A stretch of DNA of 64,000 nucleotides from Euborellia annulipes (GCA_023213315.1 JAKCPI010016693.1:1-64000); one strand, 5' to 3'; numbered from the stretch's first letter, positions 11,758 to 23,631 are shown. Numbers and translations: made by a program. The notes: a model not told the origin generated them from the sequence alone.

Positions 11758-12011
11758 TGGACCCTGTTACGCATTAGTGTGTCAAGCGCCATCTACCGGG
11801 ATTTGAGAAAATTAACAGTAAATTTTTGTTTTGATTAGATTATATATCATTTTTTTGTCAATTGTGCAAATAACATTAAATATAATTTTTTTTAGGACAT
11901 ATTTCATAAAAAATACTATTAATTATAGCATTTGAAACAATATTCCATGCTCAACTCAATTTTTAATTTTTTTTTTTTGGCACTTGACACACTAATTCGT
12001 AACAGGGTCCA
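11758..12011. mobile_element. MITE with ~35-bp terminal inverted repeats, TA/TATA TSD
   Basis: Ends TGGACCCTGTTACG and CGTAACAGGGTCCA; the repeats continue as CATTAGTGTGTCAAGCGCC and its near-complement. TATA flanks both sides (11754-11757, 12012-12015). Non-coding, AT-rich interior. Consistent with a Tc1/mariner-type MITE; superfamily not proven. Confidence 0.75.
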
Positions 12012-12019
12012 TATAGGCT

Positions 12020-13480
12020 AAGAGAAAGTAAAAAAAGTGAATAAACAAACGTTTATAAAATCAGCTGAGTAGCTTTTCGTGACCTATATTTTTATTCTCG
12101 AAGAAACATTCATTAAATTAATCCTGAAATAAAAAGGATTGAGATAGGTTGTAAAAAATCAAATAAAAAGACTCACTTACTAAAAGACGACTGCCATTTG
12201 TCAAAGAATAGATGGAATAATGTTAAGTAATTTATTTCGCTCTCCCATTCAAATGCACTATCCTGTAAGTAAACAGTTTATATAAAATGACAATATTTCA
12301 TTCAGTTAAATATTAATTAATGTTGTATATATACTATATACTTTGACAAACGACATGCTTTTTTTATACACTTCTTTTATCTTTTACATTCTTATGAATT
12401 GTTCTATATTAAACCTTAATTTTGGTCCAATTTCCTTAAAGAAAAAAAATCGGGTCGCTGGAATGAAAAAAAAAGACAAATTATTAAATTTTTTTAATAA
12501 TTAAATTTTTAAAGGGAAACTTAAAAGCAATTTCGATTTATGCCCCTCGACGCGTTACAAAACGCTGCATTCCTTCAATCTCGATTGAGATATTGACGAA
12601 GGGTACGCTCAAGTGGGCAAATTTCAACTTTCTTGTGCGGGAAAACGAAAAAGAAGGCTGTCAATAGGGCAAGAATGGCGTTTTGAACCGTACTGTGTAT
12701 ACAATATAATTGACATATAAAATTGTTAGGCAAATACAATACTATTGTATATATACAATATACATCATTAAAACTATATACAATATAACATAAGTCACTC
12801 AAAAAAATACGGCATATTGTTTAATTATTATTGTTTTACTCAAGGGCTCACTTCTAGTGAGTACGCGGATGGCGCGACCACGAGTTACCCAAGCTAAGGC
12901 TGGAATTTCTTCAATTCCTTTATGTCAGCTTTTTTTTCCCTTTTTCAAATCAAGCGTCAGGCCGTGAGACGGGTCTGCTTGCTTTTCTATCGATCTCCTT
13001 TATTTATAAATTAATTTTGCCGACCCCACATAGGAATAAGGCCAAGATAGAAGAAGATTTAATTATTATTCCTTTGATTTTTGATGGAATATTTTCATAA
13101 ATAAATCAATAAATTTGAATCTATTTCAGATTCTTTCTGAGTTGTTTCAAAAACATTTATTGAATCTATTTGTTCAAAATTCAATTTTTTGTTTAAACAA
13201 TTTTTGTTTTAATTTCTAATTAAGTGCGCTCTTTTCTCAGTTAATGACGGCCGTAATTTATTAGCGACTGCAGAAATCTCCTCCTGGATTTTAGACCACC
13301 ATTCAAATTGGCCTGCTGAGCAAACTGTTCTAATTAGGAACAAGCACTATTTCAATCCTATAAAAGAGAAACGAAAGGGATTTTTGATCAAAGTCTACCA
13401 ATTATTTCACATATCTTTCAATTTAAACTAGCAACTACATAATGCTGTAGAGAGGATTTGTTTGTGTTCGCTAATTATTA
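12020..13480. other. AT-rich sequence, no gene seen
   Basis: Includes a modestly GC-richer patch at 12535-12670 and 12840-12980 with no recognisable motif. A diverged tSINE-2-like scrap begins just beyond. Confidence 0.4.
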
Positions 13481-13487
13481 ATTAAAT

Positions 13488-13548
13488 ATCGTGCTAACCT
13501 TCTATAGCGAGGGTCGCGGGTTTGGATCCCAGGCAGATCGATCAGTGG
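13488..13548 (+). mobile_element. Diverged tSINE-2-like head fragment
   Basis: CGTGCTAACCT...GTCGCGGGTTTGGATCCCAGGCAG resembles the tSINE-2 A-to-B-box segment. Confidence 0.5.
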
Positions 13549-13554
13549 CTTTAC

Positions 13555-14810
13555 GTATTTTAGCTGGGCCCCGCCGCAACCTTTTTTTCGGGTCCCATTC
13601 AGGACCGAAAACAAAATTTTGCCGCCTTGCGCTCTCGGAAATTTTTTTCCCCTTCTCGTCAAAAACATTTTACCTTTTTTTTAAGGAAACAAACAAAAGT
13701 CATGATGTCAAACTGTCCACATAACAACTTTGTATACAAATATACAATCACATCACAGATCTCAATAATATCCCCCCTCTTTACATCGATTTGAACCAAA
13801 GAGAGATATTTACTAGGTGCTTTTTCTCAACAGATCTTTGCAAATCGACAAACCAAAATGATCTGTAGCTCTATTAATTATACTCTGTATTTGGTCTTGT
13901 TCAATTAAAATCCTTTTAAAGAGTTCTCATTAAGAAGAGCCCTTTAACTGAACGAGTCTTATTCAAATAACTTTTAAATAGAGTACCCAATACGTTTCAA
14001 AAAAAAAAAAAAAAAACGTGATTTTTATTGTTATAATCGACAATCTGAAAAAATATCCTCTTATTCCTCATTTACTTAGACCAAGAAAAGTAACTAAACA
14101 ATTTTCCTTTAAAAAAAATAAATAAATATTCATGAAGGGTTAAAGGTTGTGGGGATCGAATCATGATTTAATCTAGTATTTTGCAACGAATCAACTTAAA
14201 AGCGAAAATTGTTCGATCGTAATTGAAAGAGCTATTAGAATTAAGTTGTGACAATTTATTTAAGTGCTGAGAGAACAAAGAAATGGAGACGAGAGGGTGA
14301 ATTTTCTCGCCACGCTTGAATTCATTCAAGTTGCACTTTGCAAACACTCCATCATCAGATTAACGAAGCTACTTGAAATTATGCCTTTTTTCCCCTCTCT
14401 ACCCTCGCACTAATAAATCAATAGACAGTGAGAAGAATTGATGGGATGCTGCGTGGGCGCCAGTTTATTACCTGGACCACTTAGCTAATGCAATTGCGAG
14501 TGCAAGTATTTCTCACTCACCCGGTGAATCTCATTGAATCTCATTTAATATCATTAACCCCAAAAAGAGGAGAGAAAGAAAGGAAAAAAAACGAGGTCGT
14601 TTATTCTTCTTTTATGAATGGGCAAAAATCAAAGCCAGTGATGAACATATCAAGAACTGATTTGGTCATCATCAAAGGATGGAGATGTACGTATTATGTA
14701 CGATTATTTGGCTATTTACAAAAAACCGCCTTCCTTTGGTTTGCATTTGGATTAATTCCAGTTATAGAACTGAAAAAAAAAATATTAAATATTAAAAAAA
14801 ATATATAGGT
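13555..14810. other. AT-rich sequence, no gene seen
   Basis: Open frames here (for example 14488-14808) have low-complexity, simple-repeat-like translations and no family resemblance. Confidence 0.4.
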
Positions 14811-14824
14811 CTAGATATTTTAGA

Positions 14825-15129
14825 ATGGGATGGGCAAACATTTTCTATGGAGGGCCATATTGAAAACTTCATTGCCGTATACATAAGTTTATTATGTCTA
14901 CTTCAATTACATTTCCACAAAGGTATTAATAAATACAAATAGAGGTCTATGTATTTATTTCTCCTACACTGTATTACAAATATAAATGGCATTTTACAAT
15001 ATAATAAAGTGACAAAAATTACAATTAGCTGTTACTATAAAAAAAGTTATAATAGGATAGTAATATTTTAAGTGCCCGCCGGCCGCTCATTGACCTGGCG
15101 GGCCTCTTGCGATAGTTTGCCCACCCTTG
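14825..15129. mobile_element. hAT-type MITE with GGGTGGGCAAAC ends
   Basis: Left end ATGGGATGGGCAAAC, right end GTTTGCCCACCCTTG, with GGCC/GGCGGGCC near the ends as in the widespread TGGGCAAAC hAT MITEs. TTTTAGA is duplicated directly at both sides (14818-14824, 15130-15136). Confidence 0.7.
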
Positions 15130-15185
15130 TTTTAGAATAAATAATGTTAAATATATATATTTTTGACGGCCACTCATTCTGTGGC

Positions 15186-15402
15186 CCGAGTAAAAATGAT
15201 AGAGGGATACACACGCCCGCAGCAGGTCTGCATAGAGAACCTTGAGGGATACACACGTCCGCACCAGGGACACACACAGTAGATCGAAAGTGACCAGAAC
15301 CTGGTGTGGGCGTGTACTAGAGGTATATCCCTGTGTTTCCCTCAAGGTTCTCTATGCAGACCTGCTGCGTGCGTGTGTAGCCCTCGATCATTTTTACTCG
15401 GG
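15186..15402. repeat. Long inverted repeat with nested direct repeat
   Basis: Arms of about 90-105 bp (GAGTAAAAATGAT...GAGGGATACACACGC and complement) around a spacer at about 15276-15297. Within the left arm GAGGGATACACACG occurs twice. No ribozyme motif. Confidence 0.7.
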
Positions 15403-15467
15403 GGGACTTCTTCAGGTACAATTCAGCTAAGATTACAAAAGTTGTTACATCTGTGACAATCTCATTT

Positions 15468-15500
<33 letters not shown>
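15468..15500. repeat. (AT)n microsatellite
   Basis: Uninterrupted AT dinucleotide tract. Confidence 0.9.
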
Positions 15501-15507
<7 letters not shown>

Positions 15508-15696
15508 GGGTTTTGTCTAAAGCTATTTGTTAACTAAACTAACATTAAAATTTAATGAAATTTTGTTCCTAAATATCTATAAGCCTATAGATAGGCTGCC
15601 CGTCTATTTGCCAATCCTCTCTGGATATCCTCACAACCATAGAAATTTTGGGAAGAGGTGAAAAGAAGATGATCTTTTAAAAATTTCAGGAAAAAC

Positions 15697-15836
15697 CTCA
15701 CTCACACTCAGACATTCATACAGTCTTTTCGGCAACTTAGGCCATATGGGCTTTATGATAACCGTTATATATGATAATATCTATTGAGGGTCCAGGCATT
15801 TGGTATCCAAATGGCTTAAATAAAATCATCGGACTA
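15697..15836 (-). mobile_element. tSINE-2 fragment (3' half)
   Basis: Reverse-oriented: CACTC repeats, CAGTCTTTTCGGCAACTTAGG, TCCAGGCATTTGG, ATCATCGGACT. Confidence 0.7.
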
Positions 15837-15839
15837 TAT

Positions 15840-17090
15840 ACATGTATATATTTTAAAAAATTTAAAAAAACACTATCAATAGCAAGTGCATGCTTGGCAT
15901 TCAAAAAATTTACCATACAACAAAATTAATTGAGGTAATAATTAAAAAATAAAGATTCCGGATTTATAAATAAAATAAATAATTCTTCATTGCATAAAGT
16001 TATTTTCCAGAGCCTGGTAGTTAGTATTAAATATTTTAGCTTATCCATCCATATAGCTCTAAATACTTTTAAAAACTTTTCAAATATTTTATAATGTTAT
16101 CTTAATATATTCAACTTATTTAATAGTATTTAAAGCGTAGAATTTGGAACATCCACTTCTCATCTCATCCACAATGTAGTAGGTAAGGACCTTGATAGGA
16201 TGTCAGATTCAATTTGATTATAAATACAATAAAGGGGCTGGAGGGGCCGTACGGGTCCCTTTTGAATTCCCTTTCCACTGAAATGCGAAATGCGGTTACA
16301 ACACTTCAAAGGGGGGGAGTGAGGGGGGAGAGGAGGGGACGCGTCTCGTCCCATCGTCCCTCCAGTCTGATATTTTCGTAATATAAAATTACTCATGCTC
16401 TATGGAGCGTTGAATTGCGAGTGAGGGACTCTATAGACACTCAGTCCACTAATCTCTACCAACAACGTAAACAGTGCAGGGTAAACAAGAAAACTTTCCA
16501 TCATCATTCACTGCCCTATACTCTCTCTTCATCTATTGCTCCATTATCTATCCCATCGTTTATGGGGCGGGGAAGGAGGTTAAGGGGATGGTCTTAATTT
16601 ACTCAAATAATAATATTTGGTAACATCAGCAACAGTCTTTTTTTCATTCATTGAACACAACGGTTTCCAAAATCATTGTCATTCCTTATATACGAGAGAG
16701 AAAAAAATATTTTTCTTAATTTCTTTACATGGATGGAGGAACAGCTCCTTCCCAGCCACCCGTCCCACACCTCTCCGTATATACGGGTTAACCAAGTCGG
16801 AGTCATCCCCAATTAAAGCCACTTTGTCTTTTACTGGGAGTGAGAATATCTTCCACTTTCCTACCCTAGAGGAGACTCGGCAACGTTGAATTATTTGCTG
16901 CAAGCAAACTCGAACCCAAGGCGTTTTGGAACTCCAGATCCGTAAACCTCAGCTTCGTTTTGCAAATAAATAAAATAGTTTTTTTTCAGACTAGCTGTAA
17001 CAAAAGTTCTGTCTTTTAAATAGTAGGCTAAATAAGTAATTAGTTAATTAATTATAAAATCAGAAAATATCGGGGTTTAATCTTATAAAT
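15840..17090. other. Mostly unassigned; one GC-rich patch and one tRNA-like scrap
   Basis: 16215-16375 is G/C-rich (purine-rich runs of G) with no interpretable signal. 16895-16960 read on the minus strand has a tRNA-like GGGTTCGAGTTTG B-box and a weak A-box, probably a SINE relic. Otherwise AT-rich. Confidence 0.4.
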
Positions 17091-17093
17091 ATA

Positions 17094-17309
17094 CAGTGAG
17101 CGCCACAATTAAGTCCCCACCTGATAGCTAGAGCCTTAAATATATGATAGGTTTTAAATTTGAAAAGGTAAAATAAAATCATCTGTAGGCCTACCAGATT
17201 TTACGTTTTACCTTTTCAGTCATTAAAATTATTTCACGATACACCGTACATTATACCAAATATTTAAGGCTATAGCTATCAGGTGAGGGCTTAATTGTGG
17301 CGCTCACTG
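17094..17309. mobile_element. Tc1/mariner-type MITE, TA target site
   Basis: Terminal inverted repeats of about 37 bp beginning CAGTGAGCGCCACAATTAAG and ending CTTAATTGTGGCGCTCACTG, flanked by TA on both sides (17092-17093, 17310-17311). Non-coding, 216 bp. Confidence 0.85.
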
Positions 17310-17311
17310 TA

Positions 17312-18225
17312 CTTTGGCTAGCAACAACAACAAAAAGGAAAGAGTAAAGGAGAAGTGACTCAATGTTTCACGCTGTAACGCATTTTTGTTACTGCTGCTT
17401 TATGTTTCGTGACGTGAAATAAAAACTAAAATTACATTTAATGGTTAATAAAAATAAGTTTCACGAAGAAGAAAGAATATTTTATCCAAGTTATTTTATG
17501 AAACGGGAAAGAAATTGCTGAAAAATTAGAGCATAAACGTAAAAATTACCAAGATAAAAATATAGTGGATAAGATTGGGATAGGGCAGAAAAAAAAGTCG
17601 AACTAAAATTGTCATTTGAACATGTTCGATTAATCAACCTTACAAATCTAACAAGAGGAGGTCTCTCTTTATTTCCTTTTATTTCCTTCCACAGCATGGA
17701 ACCAAAATAATTCGTGTTTGGTTGAATGAGCCCTTTAAATAGAATTTTTGGACCCTTAAAGTTACTTTTAAAAGTTACAAAAATGTGAGGCATTTCCAGG
17801 CTTAGTTTGAGTCTTTTCATCGATCAACAATTGTGGTCAGGCTACTCGAAGCACAAACTTTAAAGCTATACAAGGGTTCGGTTGTTCACGTTGCTGATGA
17901 GGAAATTCTGAAGGCCAGTATCGGATATTTCACGGGCGAAATTGTCGTTGTTCCTCTATTATTGACTTTGTTTGACTAAATACTATAACAACAAACACAT
18001 AGTGATTAACAGGCCAAATATTCAGGGCTAATGGAAGTTTCAATATAAAACAAAGAGATAAGAATCAATTAAGTTTTTCCTGTCAATTTCAATCATCAAT
18101 AGCATCATAATAATTCATTGAAGGTCTCTAAATAAATACAGCACGTTTCAAAAGTTACTTATAAAATAATAAAAAATCTTGCCAATCCAATCCAATTAGG
18201 TAGTTAGTTAAAATATTAACCGCCA
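17312..18225. other. AT-rich sequence, no gene seen
   Basis: No repeat or protein resemblance recognised. Confidence 0.4.
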
Positions 18226-18235
18226 CCCCCTAGAG

Positions 18236-18851
18236 CATAGGCGTAGCCACGGGGGGGATTTGGGGGTTCAAACCCCCCCATTGGACCCAAGCCATGACTA
18301 GATATTTAAGCTCTATAATACAAAATACTTTTTCTCTCTATATATTTCATATATAGGGTAAGCGAAAGTAAAATATAATAATTTTCTCTAGCTTAAAAAA
18401 AAAAAAACGCAAAAAATTCTAGAAAATTCAGAATTTTCCCATTGAAAAGAATTGATTTTTGTTATGCTTTATAAAAAATTAAAGCCGCTTAAAATTGATT
18501 AAATCTCGCAAATGAAAAATAATAAAAATTATTATATAAATAAATTTTTTCTTTTTTTTCTTAAAGAGGTGTGAGATAGGAGTCTGGGCAAGAGAAACAC
18601 ATATACATAAAATTAAGAGATTTGCATTATTTATTGCCTGATACGAGGTGATTGAAAAATTGCGGCACTTAATTAAGAAAGGGCGGGCCCGAGCCACCCC
18701 GAGGGGGGGTCCAGGGGGGCGAAGCGAAGGTGGGGTAAGTGGCCAGTCATATATTTCATTAGACGCCTTATACCGCCCCATTAATCGAGGTGGGGAGGGG
18801 AAGAAATAATCCTAAACCCCCCCCCATCAAAAATTTCTGGCTACGCCTATG
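18236..18851. mobile_element. hAT-type element with GGCGTAGCCA ends
   Basis: Ends CATAGGCGTAGCCA and TGGCTACGCCTATG; exact 8-bp TSD CCCTAGAG (18228-18235, 18852-18859). 616 bp, G/C-rich subterminal regions, no transposase. Carries an HP-A terminal-hairpin scrap at about 18317-18373. Confidence 0.85.
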
Positions 18852-18914
18852 CCCTAGAGAATAGAGCCGCGAAGTTAGAGAACGAGGACGCTTAGCTGCC
18901 GCAATTGTTGTCTC

Positions 18915-19612
18915 AAAAATCTGGTGTGACTGTCGCACAGCACACAACTTTCTCTTACCTTCGGTAATCGAAAGTTGTGTACTGTGCTTGTCACACCAGA
19001 TTTTTTGTGTCGACATGTATTTAGTTCCCGGCAGTAGGGAATATTTGAATTCAGATGTAAAATTTATAAGTATGGGAAAATATTTATATTTTGTTACCAT
19101 GGCAACCATTTCTCCTATCTTTCCTATGAAGCAGAAGAGTAAAGTGTGCTTCAAACAATTTTGAGGGCAAAACGAGAATATACATTTGAAAGAGTATCTA
19201 AAAAATAATTGATTTTTGAATTTTAATCAAAATCGTTAGAGCGAATTTTGAGAAAATCGAAAAAAACTGAAAAAGTACATCAGTAAAGTACTAGTACTCT
19301 TTGGCCGATTTTGATTAAAAGCTTATTTTTCCGGTCCCGGGGGTGTTTAACTTAAATATAAAATTTCAACCTCCTAGCTCAATTCCTTCATGCTTAAAAT
19401 TGAACACACACACACACACACACACACACACCCACCCACCCACCCACCCACACACACACAGACAGACCATGTCGCGAAAACCACTTTTTGGATTCAGGGG
19501 ACCTCAAAACGTGAAGATCCATCAAAATCTCGACATCGAATTTTTGACATGAATCCAATACTTTCTCTCTATATATATATTACATATATACATAGGTAAG
19601 AGAAAGTAAAAA
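18915..19612 (+). repeat. HP-A repeat copy 4 (near full length)
   Basis: Best reference copy: intact ~105-nt head foldback with cUUCGg loop (18915-19010), ACCATGGCAACC block, GTACTAGTAC block, (CA)n/(CCCA)n tract 19405-19460, GACAGACCATGTCGCGAAAA, and terminal hairpin ending GAGAAAGTAAAA. It is framed by an inverted repeat: CTAGAGAATAGAGCCGCGAAG at left (about 18855) and its near-complement at 19676-19712. Confidence 0.85.
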
Positions 19613-19794
19613 ATAGTATTTCCACTGCAATATTAAAAAAAAGTTTATTTATTTTGAGAGCTCTGTGGTTGTCTAACTTCACGGCTCTATTCTCTAGGGT
19701 TGGCAGTTAATATTGAAACTGATTGTACATAATTATTACCTTACTATTAGATTGTATCGAATAAATGACGGTTTTTAATTTGGGAAATTGCATT

Positions 19795-20140
19795 TTTACT
19801 TTCTCTTACCTATATGTAAATGTTAATATACATACAGTATATAGAGAGAAAGTACCTATTGGTTTCATGTCAAAAATTCGATGTCGAGATTTTGATGGAT
19901 ATACACGTTTTGAGATCCCCTGAATCCAAAAAAAGTGGTTTTCGCGACATGGTCTATCGGGGTGTGTGTCTGTGTGTGTGTATCCAATTTTAGGCATGAA
20001 GGATTTGAGCTAGGAGATTGAAAGTTTATATTTAAGTTAGACACCTTCCTGGAGCCTGAAAATAAGCTTTTAAACAAAATCGGCCAAAAAGTACTTTACT
20101 GATGCACTTTTTCAGTTTTTCTCGATTTTCTCAAATTCGT
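19795..20140 (-). repeat. HP-A repeat copy 5 (3' half)
   Basis: Reverse-oriented: TTTACTTTCTCTTACC ... GTACTTTACTGATGCA ... TTCTCAAATTCG, where a tSINE-2 insertion cuts it. Confidence 0.8.
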
Positions 20141-20331
20141 TTTTAACACTCACACTTGTTTCTCATTCATACTCTCACTCACACACACATTCACAGTCTT
20201 TTCGGCAACTTAGGCCATTTAAGACTTTAACGATAACCGTTATTATTTATAATATTTATTGGAGGTCCAGGCATTTTTATTTAAGCCATTTGGTATCCAA
20301 ATCATCGGACTGCCTGGGGTCCTAACTCGCG
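20141..20331 (-). mobile_element. tSINE-2 copy, head degraded, in HP-A copy 5
   Basis: ACTCACAC repeats, CAGTCTTTTCGGCAACTTAGG, GGTCCAGGCATTTT, GGACTGCCTGGGGTCC. A further scrap is at 20448-20515. Confidence 0.7.
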
Positions 20332-20519
20332 ATAGGGGATAACGCGATTTAAGGTACTTTTCGGCTTCGGAGAACATTTAGACCCCGTCTCTATTTATTT
20401 AATTTGACAATATATCTTTATTACGATACAAATTATCCAAGCACATTTGTTTGGTATCTAAATGATTCAAATAAATATTCATTAGACTGTCTGAGGTCCG
20501 AACCCGCCTCTTGGCTTTT

Positions 20520-21280
20520 AGGTTATCAATTTTGGCATTCGTCAATATCTCTATCATCTCGGCTATAATATGAAGTTTATTTAAAAAAATATATAATGTC
20601 CTGTATAATAATAACCCAAAACTCCAAAAACAAAAAATGCTTTAATAAATTAACAAAACATTATTTTCTATAAATTTCTAATATTAAAAAAACTAATTAG
20701 ATCTAATATTTATTTTTTATTTCATCTTAACGTAGTATTGAGATTTAATTTTTACAAAGTATAACCTAAAGGGTAAAAAACAAATATTCTTTTCAACAAT
20801 AGTTGTTCAAAATTTTGGATAGAATAATAATTTATTAACCATAAATTCCACATTTTGGATTATCTGGACCTCAGTCCGTAGTTTGCATTAGTTGCTGACT
20901 TAAAATTGCTTATTTTTCTAACTTTATTATTTTTTTTCTATTCATTTCATCAAATAGGCCTGCCTACCTTATTAACATATATAGGCCTATATATTTTTTT
21001 TTTTTTAAGAAAAAAAGATGACATTTTTAAAATATTTTTTTTTTTTGCTTTTGCTATGACTGAAATTTTATTTTTTCTGTCTGACTTTTATAAAGTTTGA
21101 TAGATGTCTTAAAATTTCAATTATTAAATTGACTTTTATATTTAAATTAATTAAATTTGAACATCAAGTAGAAATCGAATAGAGAAACGTGCATTTATTT
21201 ATTTATTAGCTAATTTTAACAAGGTCTTAATATATTTTTTTTTTTAATAATTTTATTTTTCAATAATAACTTTTTTTTAA
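20520..21280. other. AT-rich sequence, no gene seen
   Basis: Poly-T runs; open frames are F/I/L-rich artefacts of composition. Confidence 0.4.
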
Positions 21281-21284
21281 TGGC

Positions 21285-21480
21285 TTCCATTGTTGAGGCG
21301 ATCTATTCTCGGCTCCCCCTCTCCCAGTTCCCTCGCGAACAAGCTTCTCCCCCCCCCCCACGCGCCTCCTTCCCTCCCTCCCTCCCGCCGACTGCTCATG
21401 CGCGTGGCTCAATTCTCTCAGATGAGTTGGACGCCTGATGCACGTTGGTCATCTCCTGTTTCCCTCTGTGTTTCTCCTTA
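21285..21480 (+). promoter_or_regulatory. CpG-rich island, candidate 5'-UTR exon or promoter
   Basis: About 200 bp with several CpGs (CTCGCGAAC, CACGCGCC, ATGCGCGTGG) and CT-rich tracts in an otherwise AT-rich neighbourhood, not resembling any repeat here. The receptor's start-codon exon has an upstream splice acceptor, so a non-coding first exon should lie 5'; this is the most exon-like patch upstream. No TSS or donor could be fixed. Confidence 0.25.
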
Positions 21481-21484
21481 AAAA

Positions 21485-22565
21485 AAATCTTCAAATATCC
21501 AGGTGATCTGATCCATTATATTTTATTCACTTATTTATTTTAAGATTTGAATTCTAAGAACAAATAATTTAAAAAAACAGTCATATAATGTTTTTTGGAA
21601 CTTTTTTACTTTCTCTTAGCCTAATATGAAATATTTTACTATAATACAATAAATATATACTCTCTCGTTTATTATTGACCAATTTTTTATATTATTGATT
21701 CTTATATCCCAATGGAAGGAGCAAATGAATAAAAAAAAAAAATTATAGATTCTTAAATAATATTCATTCTTTTAATGAATTTTTTTTTTTTTAACTTTTT
21801 CATTTACAACTTAACCATATTGTTTGAAAAATTATTGAATTATATTTATTTCTAAGGCCATTTAAACATTGACGATGGAATATTTTTACTTATAGTTGCT
21901 CATGCATTCATGTAGGTTATACTCTTTGCAAGTGTGATCTTTCACATAGCCAAATGAAGAGTATCAAAACTTCTAGAATAACATTATTATTGGTTATGAT
22001 AATGGTTTAAACATTTTTATTCTATATTTTCTCCATTCATTTGAAAAATATTTAACATAAAAACTTTTAATTTTATTAGTGTAAATATATAGACGATATT
22101 TACAATCCGTTCATATTTATTTAAATTTATTAGTTACTAATTTAGATAAAGTTCTAGTTCTATATTATTGATAAGCTTGCAATTGCATGGTTGGGTATCT
22201 ATTTTATTGAATAATAAATATTTTATTTGAGCTTCGAAATTTTATTCTTTTTTAATTATTTTTTTCACTCACACACACATACACAAATCATTTAGAAAAC
22301 ATTTTAAGACTTGTCTCAATATTGGAGATAAAAATTCACATTTTTAATAAAAAAAAATCTCATTAAATCTGTCACTAATCAAAAAGAAGGGCGATCCTAG
22401 CGATAATTTCCCCTAAAATGAGATGCTTTTGAAAATGTATACATGTTTACATGAACTCTCACAGACTCACACATTTTATTTATACGGTTGTGAGATAGTA
22501 CCATTAAAATTGTTGTCTAGATCCTCCCCTCCATCGCACTCATCTGTAACATTAATAGAGAAATC
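21485..22565. other. AT-rich sequence, no gene seen
   Basis: Nothing recognisable. Confidence 0.4.
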
Positions 22566-22640
22566 TATAATATTTTGTATTGAAATAATAACGCTTGTTA
22601 CGGAGGTATATTCAGGACAAAATTTAATTCCACTATACAG

Positions 22641-22680
22641 TCGACGTTTCGAAAGTCTGAACGCCACTCTTTTTCAGGAC
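22641..22680 (-). ncRNA. Hammerhead-like motif, core mutated
   Basis: Minus strand: AGUC, CUGAAAA (CUGANGA with one change), stem II region ending CUUUC, GAAAC, GUC, GAC. The self-complementary ACGU is intact. Confidence 0.45.
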
Positions 22681-22770
22681 TAATGGTTTTAGAAAATTAT
22701 TCCTGATGAAGTGAGGTTTTTCGAAAGTCTGAACGCCTCCTTTCTTCAGGACTAATGGTTTTAGAAAATT

Positions 22771-22807
22771 AGTCCTGTTGAAGGGAGGCGTTCAGAAACG
22801 TCGACTG
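22771..22807 (+). ncRNA. Hammerhead-like motif, core mutated and stem II shortened
   Basis: AGUC, CUGUUGA (one change from CUGAUGA), AGGGAGGCGUUCA, GAAAC, GUC, GACU; stem I AGUC/GACU pairs over 4 bp. Relative to the opposite arm it lacks GACTTTC of stem II, so it is unlikely to be active. Confidence 0.45.
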
Positions 22808-22869
22808 TATAGTGAAATTAATTTTTGTCCTAAATATACCTCCTTAACAAGCGTTATTATTTCAATATT

Positions 22870-23630
22870 TACACCAGGCTTTCCAAATCTTGAATATTAA
22901 TTAAAAATATTTGGAGTATTTGGATTCGAGTAGGAGGTAGATAAGGAGGGGGGGGGGAGATAGGAAGGATAAAACTATAAAATTGTTAATTCTAAAAAAA
23001 ATCTCAGCTTTTAAAGATCAAATAGGCAGCCACCTTCTATTTTAACTTCATTTGCTACCGTGTATCTGGCACCCATTTTATTTATTTTTCTCTTTATATA
23101 TACTCTCCTTTAATCCTTTGTCAACGATATTTTTACTTGTTAAATTTTTTATTATTATTATAAAGTGTAAATATTCGCTTTATCTGTGTGACGTTTAATT
23201 TGGCGAATAAATTATTATTTTATTATTTATTATCAGCATTAAAAAAATAGAAAAAAAAGGAAAATGGAAATCATAACTTTTAATTTTAAAGGGCATTAAA
23301 CAGAGCAGCCGTAAAATCAATGTTCCTATGCATAAACTTGAAGGAGGAATAATAACATTTTTATCAGATGTGGCTAGTCAGTGAAAAAAAAAAAATTATC
23401 TAAACGCACATTTAATGAACATTAATAATATCAGACACAACGTTTCAGTTGGAAATTTATGACTTCATCAAGTTAAATTTTTTTTTCTGGCTTCATTTTT
23501 TTAGAGCATTTTCGTTTTAAGAGGAAGGGATTATAAGATAAAGCTCTATCGCTTGCTGAATTCAATATTGATTCTTCTCAAAAATTTCTTAATTTCAGAG
23601 ACGTTATTTGAGAAGGGGGTGGGTGGTAGC
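22870..23630. other. Mostly unassigned; one weak hammerhead-like string
   Basis: 23438-23475 minus strand reads UUGAUGA...ACUGAAACGUUG, a degraded hammerhead-like core with only weak stems. Otherwise AT-rich. Confidence 0.35.
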
Positions 23631-23631
23631 G

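Larger units (their letters stand above)
22578..22867. mobile_element. Palindromic Penelope-like relic with several hammerhead-like cores
   Basis: Outer arms TTGAAATAATAACGCTTGTTA and near-complement; CGACGTTTCGAAAGTCTGAA near each inner junction. It contains cores at 22641-22680 (-), 22701-22730 (+), 22731-22755 (-) and 22771-22807 (+), plus a repeated AGGACTAATGGTTTTAGAAAA segment, so it looks like a compound of at least three partial units. Confidence 0.6.

Noticed and set aside
14340..14365. CCATCATCAG (minus-strand CTGATGATGG)
   Set aside because: No GAAAC partner within a suitable distance.
19343..20077. Open frames rich in HTHTHT followed by RPCRENHFF-type strings on both strands
   Set aside because: They are translations of the HP-A CA-tract and following block, present in many copies in different frames; no codon-level conservation.
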